From: Rahnella victoriana
GTDB taxonomy: Bacteria > Pseudomonadota > Gammaproteobacteria > Enterobacterales > Enterobacteriaceae
DNA length: 64,000 nucleotides
Reading direction: 5' to 3'
NCBI RefSeq assembly: GCF_004330295.1
Contig: NZ_SJOJ01000012.1
Location: forward strand, 114,076-178,075
Part shown: positions 61,660-64,000 of the stretch, piece by piece
Layout of the letters: every line of letters starts with the position of its first letter
Position numbering within the stretch: position 1 is the first letter of the stretch
The notes under the pieces: generated by a model
What the model was told of the DNA's origin: nothing
The model's input: the letters and a program-made list of their open reading frames with translations, nothing else
Database searches by the model: none
Program-made: the position numbers and the translations under genes

Positions 61660-61680
61660 TGTTGTGCCATCAGCCATCAA
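61660..61680 (+). promoter_or_regulatory. Ogr-type late activator site before gpV
   Basis: TGTTGT followed by GCCATCAGCCAT and CAACCC. It shares the sequence GTTGTGCCATC with the site in the P/O region at 51460. P2 has an Ogr-dependent promoter at exactly this place, so V-W-J-I keep their own late promoter despite the insert. Confidence 0.6.
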
Positions 61681-61727
61681 CCCGCCTTAAATTGTATGCC
61701 ACCTGACAGGGCGGCATTCTTTTATCC

Positions 61728-62369
61728 ATGAATACATCCATCCCTAACAACGACATTCCGCGCCTGCTGCGCAATCTGATCCGCATTGGCACCGTTGCCG
61801 AGGTGGATTTAGTTGCGGGCACCTGTCGCGTGAACACCGGCGGCAACGTCACCGACTGGCTGCACTGGCTGACCTCCCGCGCAGGGCGCTCGCGTTCCTG
61901 GTGGGCACCGTCTACCGGTGAACAGGTTTTATTGTTTTGCCTGGGCGGTGAGCTGGATACCGCCTTTGTGATGCCAGGCGTTTTCTCTGATGAATTCCCT
62001 GCGCCGTCAGCGTCAGCCGAAGCCGTACATGTCACTTTCCCTGACGGCGCGGTGATCGAGTACGAACCCAAAACCGGCGCACTGTTGGCAACCGGTATCA
62101 AGTCCGCCACGGTAAACGCGTCGGAAAAAGTCGCTGTGACTGCACCGGACATCACCTGCACGGCATCCACCCGCATCACGCTCGACACGCCGGAGGTGGT
62201 CTGCACCCACAAGCTCACCACGGGCAGTCTGGAGGTGAAACAGGGCGGCACCCTAACCGGCAACCTCACCCATTCCGGCGGCAGCCTGACATCAAACGGG
62301 GTTGTTGTGCATACCCATAAACACAGCGGCGTCCAGACGGGTGGCGGTCAGACTCAGGTGCCTTCATGA
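61728..62369 (+). CDS. V: gpV baseplate spike
   Basis: 213 residues (P2 V: 211). N-terminal OB-fold region NLIRIGTVAEVDLVAGTCRVNTGG, then SWWAPSTGEQVLLFCLGGELDTAFV. A beta-helical tip ends HTHKHSGVQTGGGQT, whose histidines bind the metal ion at the spike apex. It pierces the outer membrane at infection. Overlaps gpW (ATGA). Confidence 0.94.
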   Translation: MNTSIPNNDIPRLLRNLIRIGTVAEVDLVAGTCRVNTGGNVTDWLHWLTSRAGRSRSWWAPSTGEQVLLFCLGGELDTAFVMPGVFSDEFPAPSASAEAVHVTFPDGAVIEYEPKTGALLATGIKSATVNASEKVAVTAPDITCTASTRITLDTPEVVCTHKLTTGSLEVKQGGTLTGNLTHSGGSLTSNGVVVHTHKHSGVQTGGGQTQVPS

Positions 62370-62716
62370 CGAATGCGAAATACATCGGTCTGGCTCGCGA
62401 CACGGGGCGCAGCGTCGAAGACCTGGCGCACATTCAGCAGTCGGTCAGCGATATTCTGCGAACGCCCGTCGGTTCCCGCGTCATGCGCCGTGACTATGGT
62501 TCACTGCTGTCTGAGCTGACTGATCGCCCGCAGAATGCGGCGCTGCGGCTGCAAATCATGGCGGCCTGTTACAGCGCGATTTTGAAATGGGAGCCACGCG
62601 TCAGCCTGACCGGCATCACTTTTGAAACGACGTTTGACGGGAAAGCCGTGGTGGAACTCACCGGCACCCGCAAAGACACGTCAGCCGCCATTTCCTTAAC
62701 CCTTCCAGTGAGCTGA
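62366..62716 (+). CDS. W: gpW baseplate protein
   Basis: 116 residues (P2 W: 115). The T4 gp25-like pattern is RDTGRSVEDLAHIQQSVSDILRTPVGSRVMRRDYGSLL. It forms the baseplate wedge and starts the sheath. Confidence 0.94.
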   Translation: MTNAKYIGLARDTGRSVEDLAHIQQSVSDILRTPVGSRVMRRDYGSLLSELTDRPQNAALRLQIMAACYSAILKWEPRVSLTGITFETTFDGKAVVELTGTRKDTSAAISLTLPVS

Positions 62717-62719
62717 ATT

Positions 62720-63628
62720 ATGGCAACTATCGACCTGAGCCAGTTACCCGCCCCCGACGTGGTGGAAGTGCTGGATTACGAAATCCTCCTGGCGGAGCGC
62801 AAAGCCACGCTGGTCTCTTTGTATCCGGAGGAACAGCAGGCGGCGATTGCCCGCACGCTGACCCTGGAATCTGAACCCATCGTGAAGCTGCTGGAGGAAA
62901 ACGCCTACCGCGAAGTGATCCTGCGTCAGCGGGTTAACGAGGCGGCGCAGGCGGTGATGCTGGCTTATGCCACCGGCGCAGACCTGGACAACATCGCCGC
63001 CACGTTCAGCGTGGAACGCCTGACTATTACGCCCGCTGATGATGACAGCGTGCCCGCCGTCGCGGCGGTGATGGAAAGCGATGCGGATCTGCGGGTGCGT
63101 GCGCAGCAGGCGTTTGAAGGGCTGAGCGTGGCGGGTCCGGTCGGCGCGTATGAGTATCACGGGCGCTCGGCTGACGGACGGGTGGCGGATATTTCGGTGG
63201 TAAGCCCATCGCCTGCCTGCGTGACGATTTCCGTGCTGGCACAGACCGGCGACGGCACCGCGCCTGATGATTTGCTGGCCGTGGTTCAGGCTGCGCTCAA
63301 CGATGAGAACGTGCGCCCCGTGGCTGACCGCGTGACCGTCCAGTCTGCCAGCGTGGTGAATTACACCATTGACGCCGTGCTGTATCTGTTCCCTGGTCCG
63401 GAAGCCGAACCCATCCGCGAAGCCTCGGAGGCAAAACTGATTGCCTACATCACGGCGCAGCACCGGTTAGGCCGCGACATCCGGCTGTCGGCGATTTATG
63501 CCGCGCTGCACGTTGAAGGTGTGCAACGGGTGGAGCTGAAAAGCCCGCTGGCCGACATTGAGCTGGATAAAACCCAGGCGTCATTCTGCACCGCCTATAC
63601 GCTGGCGGTGGGTGGTTACGATGAGTGA
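62720..63628 (+). CDS. J: gpJ baseplate wedge protein
   Basis: 302 residues, exactly as P2 J. MATIDLSQLPAPDVVEVLDYE, VEALDVENLLAER-type start and ATGADLDNIAATF, GPVGAYEYHGRSADGRVADISVVSP are typical. It belongs to the baseplate_J family. Overlaps gpI by 8 bases. Confidence 0.94.
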   Translation: MATIDLSQLPAPDVVEVLDYEILLAERKATLVSLYPEEQQAAIARTLTLESEPIVKLLEENAYREVILRQRVNEAAQAVMLAYATGADLDNIAATFSVERLTITPADDDSVPAVAAVMESDADLRVRAQQAFEGLSVAGPVGAYEYHGRSADGRVADISVVSPSPACVTISVLAQTGDGTAPDDLLAVVQAALNDENVRPVADRVTVQSASVVNYTIDAVLYLFPGPEAEPIREASEAKLIAYITAQHRLGRDIRLSAIYAALHVEGVQRVELKSPLADIELDKTQASFCTAYTLAVGGYDE

Positions 63629-64000
63629 TCGCCTGCTGCCCGTCGGTTCCTCGGCGCTGGAGGTTGCCGCCGCCGACGCCTGCGCCGCGCTTGAAAACGT
63701 GCCGGTGCCGCTGCGGCAGCTTTGGGATCCGCTGACCTGTCCGGCAAAGTTTTTGCCTTATCTGGCGTGGGCGCTGTCGGTTGACCGCTGGGATGAAAAC
63801 TGGCCTGTCTCCACCAAGCGCCGCGTGATCCAGTCGGCCTGGTTCATTCACTGCCACAAGGGCACGGTGGGCGCAATCCGGCGCGTGGTGGAGCCGCTCG
63901 GCTACCTGATTAACGTGACCGAATGGTGGGAAACCGGCGACGAACCCGGCACGTTTCGCCTGGATATTGGCGTGCTGGAAACCGGCATCACCGAAGAAAT
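63621..64000 (+). CDS. I: gpI tail protein (partial, cut by window end)
   Basis: ATG at 63621 overlaps the end of J. The 126 codons visible encode SDRLLPVGSSALEVAAADAC, LRQLWDPLTCPAKFLPYLAW and FIHCHKGTVGAIRRVVEPLGY, the P2 I family (176 residues). It links the baseplate to the tail fibre. The 3' end, fibre genes and remaining prophage lie beyond the window. Confidence 0.92.
   Translation, partial: MSDRLLPVGSSALEVAAADACAALENVPVPLRQLWDPLTCPAKFLPYLAWALSVDRWDENWPVSTKRRVIQSAWFIHCHKGTVGAIRRVVEPLGYLINVTEWWETGDEPGTFRLDIGVLETGITEE

Larger units (their letters stand above)
39710..64000. mobile_element. P2/186-type prophage (left part, right end outside window)
   Basis: Gene order int, CI, cox/apl, CII, fil-like, small early genes, A, then Q-P divergent from O-N-M-L-X, lysis genes, R, S, V, W, J, I reproduces the P2/186 map. 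All structural genes have the lengths expected from P2. The CI and CII proteins are of the 186 subtype. Two accessory inserts are present (45.9-48.4 kb and 57.1-61.7 kb). The left boundary is approximate, and no att repeat can be identified because the right end is not in view. Confidence 0.93.

Noticed and set aside
1..64000. Search for tRNA/rRNA genes and insertion sequences
   Set aside because: No tRNA cloverleaf, rRNA segment or transposase gene was recognised by eye. A tRNA as attachment site for the prophage was looked for near 39.7 kb and not seen.

Overview
The window looks like DNA of an enterobacterium (order Enterobacterales). The closest relatives of the recognisable genes (H-NS, PtrR/Sad, FabV, Nlp, PotABCD-type transporter) are enteric, and the mix suggests a Rahnella/Serratia-like Yersiniaceae. 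That assignment is inference, not a match. No rRNA, tRNA or CRISPR array was seen. A complete plasmid-type replicon (partition genes, centromere-like repeats, iteron origin, Rep_3 initiator) lies at about 35.0-39.7 kb, so the molecule is probably a large plasmid/chromid or a chromosome carrying an integrated plasmid. A P2/186-type prophage runs from about 39.7 kb past the right edge.

Layout. 0.1-3.5 kb: H-NS paralogue, LysR regulator PtrR and divergent succinate-semialdehyde dehydrogenase Sad. 3.8-12.6 kb: one tightly overlapping operon of periplasmic sulfatase, radical-SAM sulfatase maturase and a MoxR/DUF58/DUF4381/vWA/vWA-TPR/BatD module. 12.7-16.4 kb: a giant Ig-repeat autotransporter. 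16.5-17.2 kb: a prophage relic in which a C4-type antisense RNA is complementary to two Shine-Dalgarno sites, upstream of a Nlp/Ner regulator. 17.4-21.4 kb: DUF1471 and TM2 proteins, FabV, and an MFS sugar porter behind a consensus CRP site. 21.5-35.0 kb: a GntR/FCD regulator, a HipBST toxin-antitoxin locus, then a catabolic cluster for an unidentified amine. The cluster has a small-molecule kinase, a PLP phospho-lyase-like enzyme, an SDR, a four-part polyamine-type ABC importer, a GabT-like aminotransferase and a MocR regulator. The palindrome TGATGCATCA stands in front of the GntR gene and of two units of this cluster, which predicts a local regulon.

35.0-39.7 kb: about 1.3 kb packed with degenerate AATCCTG/CAGGATT motifs next to parF/parG-like genes, then about 20 iterons of the form TGTGGAnnnnTTTCCTGATC, a DnaA box and the initiator gene.

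39.7-64.0 kb: the prophage. In order: int, 186-type CI, Cox/Apl, CII, small early genes, gpA, a cos-like site, an accessory pair, then Q, P, O, N, M, L, X, holin, endolysin, Rz/Rz1, R, S, a second accessory insert, and V, W, J, I (cut by the window end). The accessory pair between gpA and gpQ (a soluble protein translationally coupled to a four-helix membrane protein) has the architecture of RexAB or Kiwa and is the best candidate for an undescribed anti-phage system. The second insert, between S and V, carries a lipoprotein, small membrane proteins and a Sel1-repeat protein.
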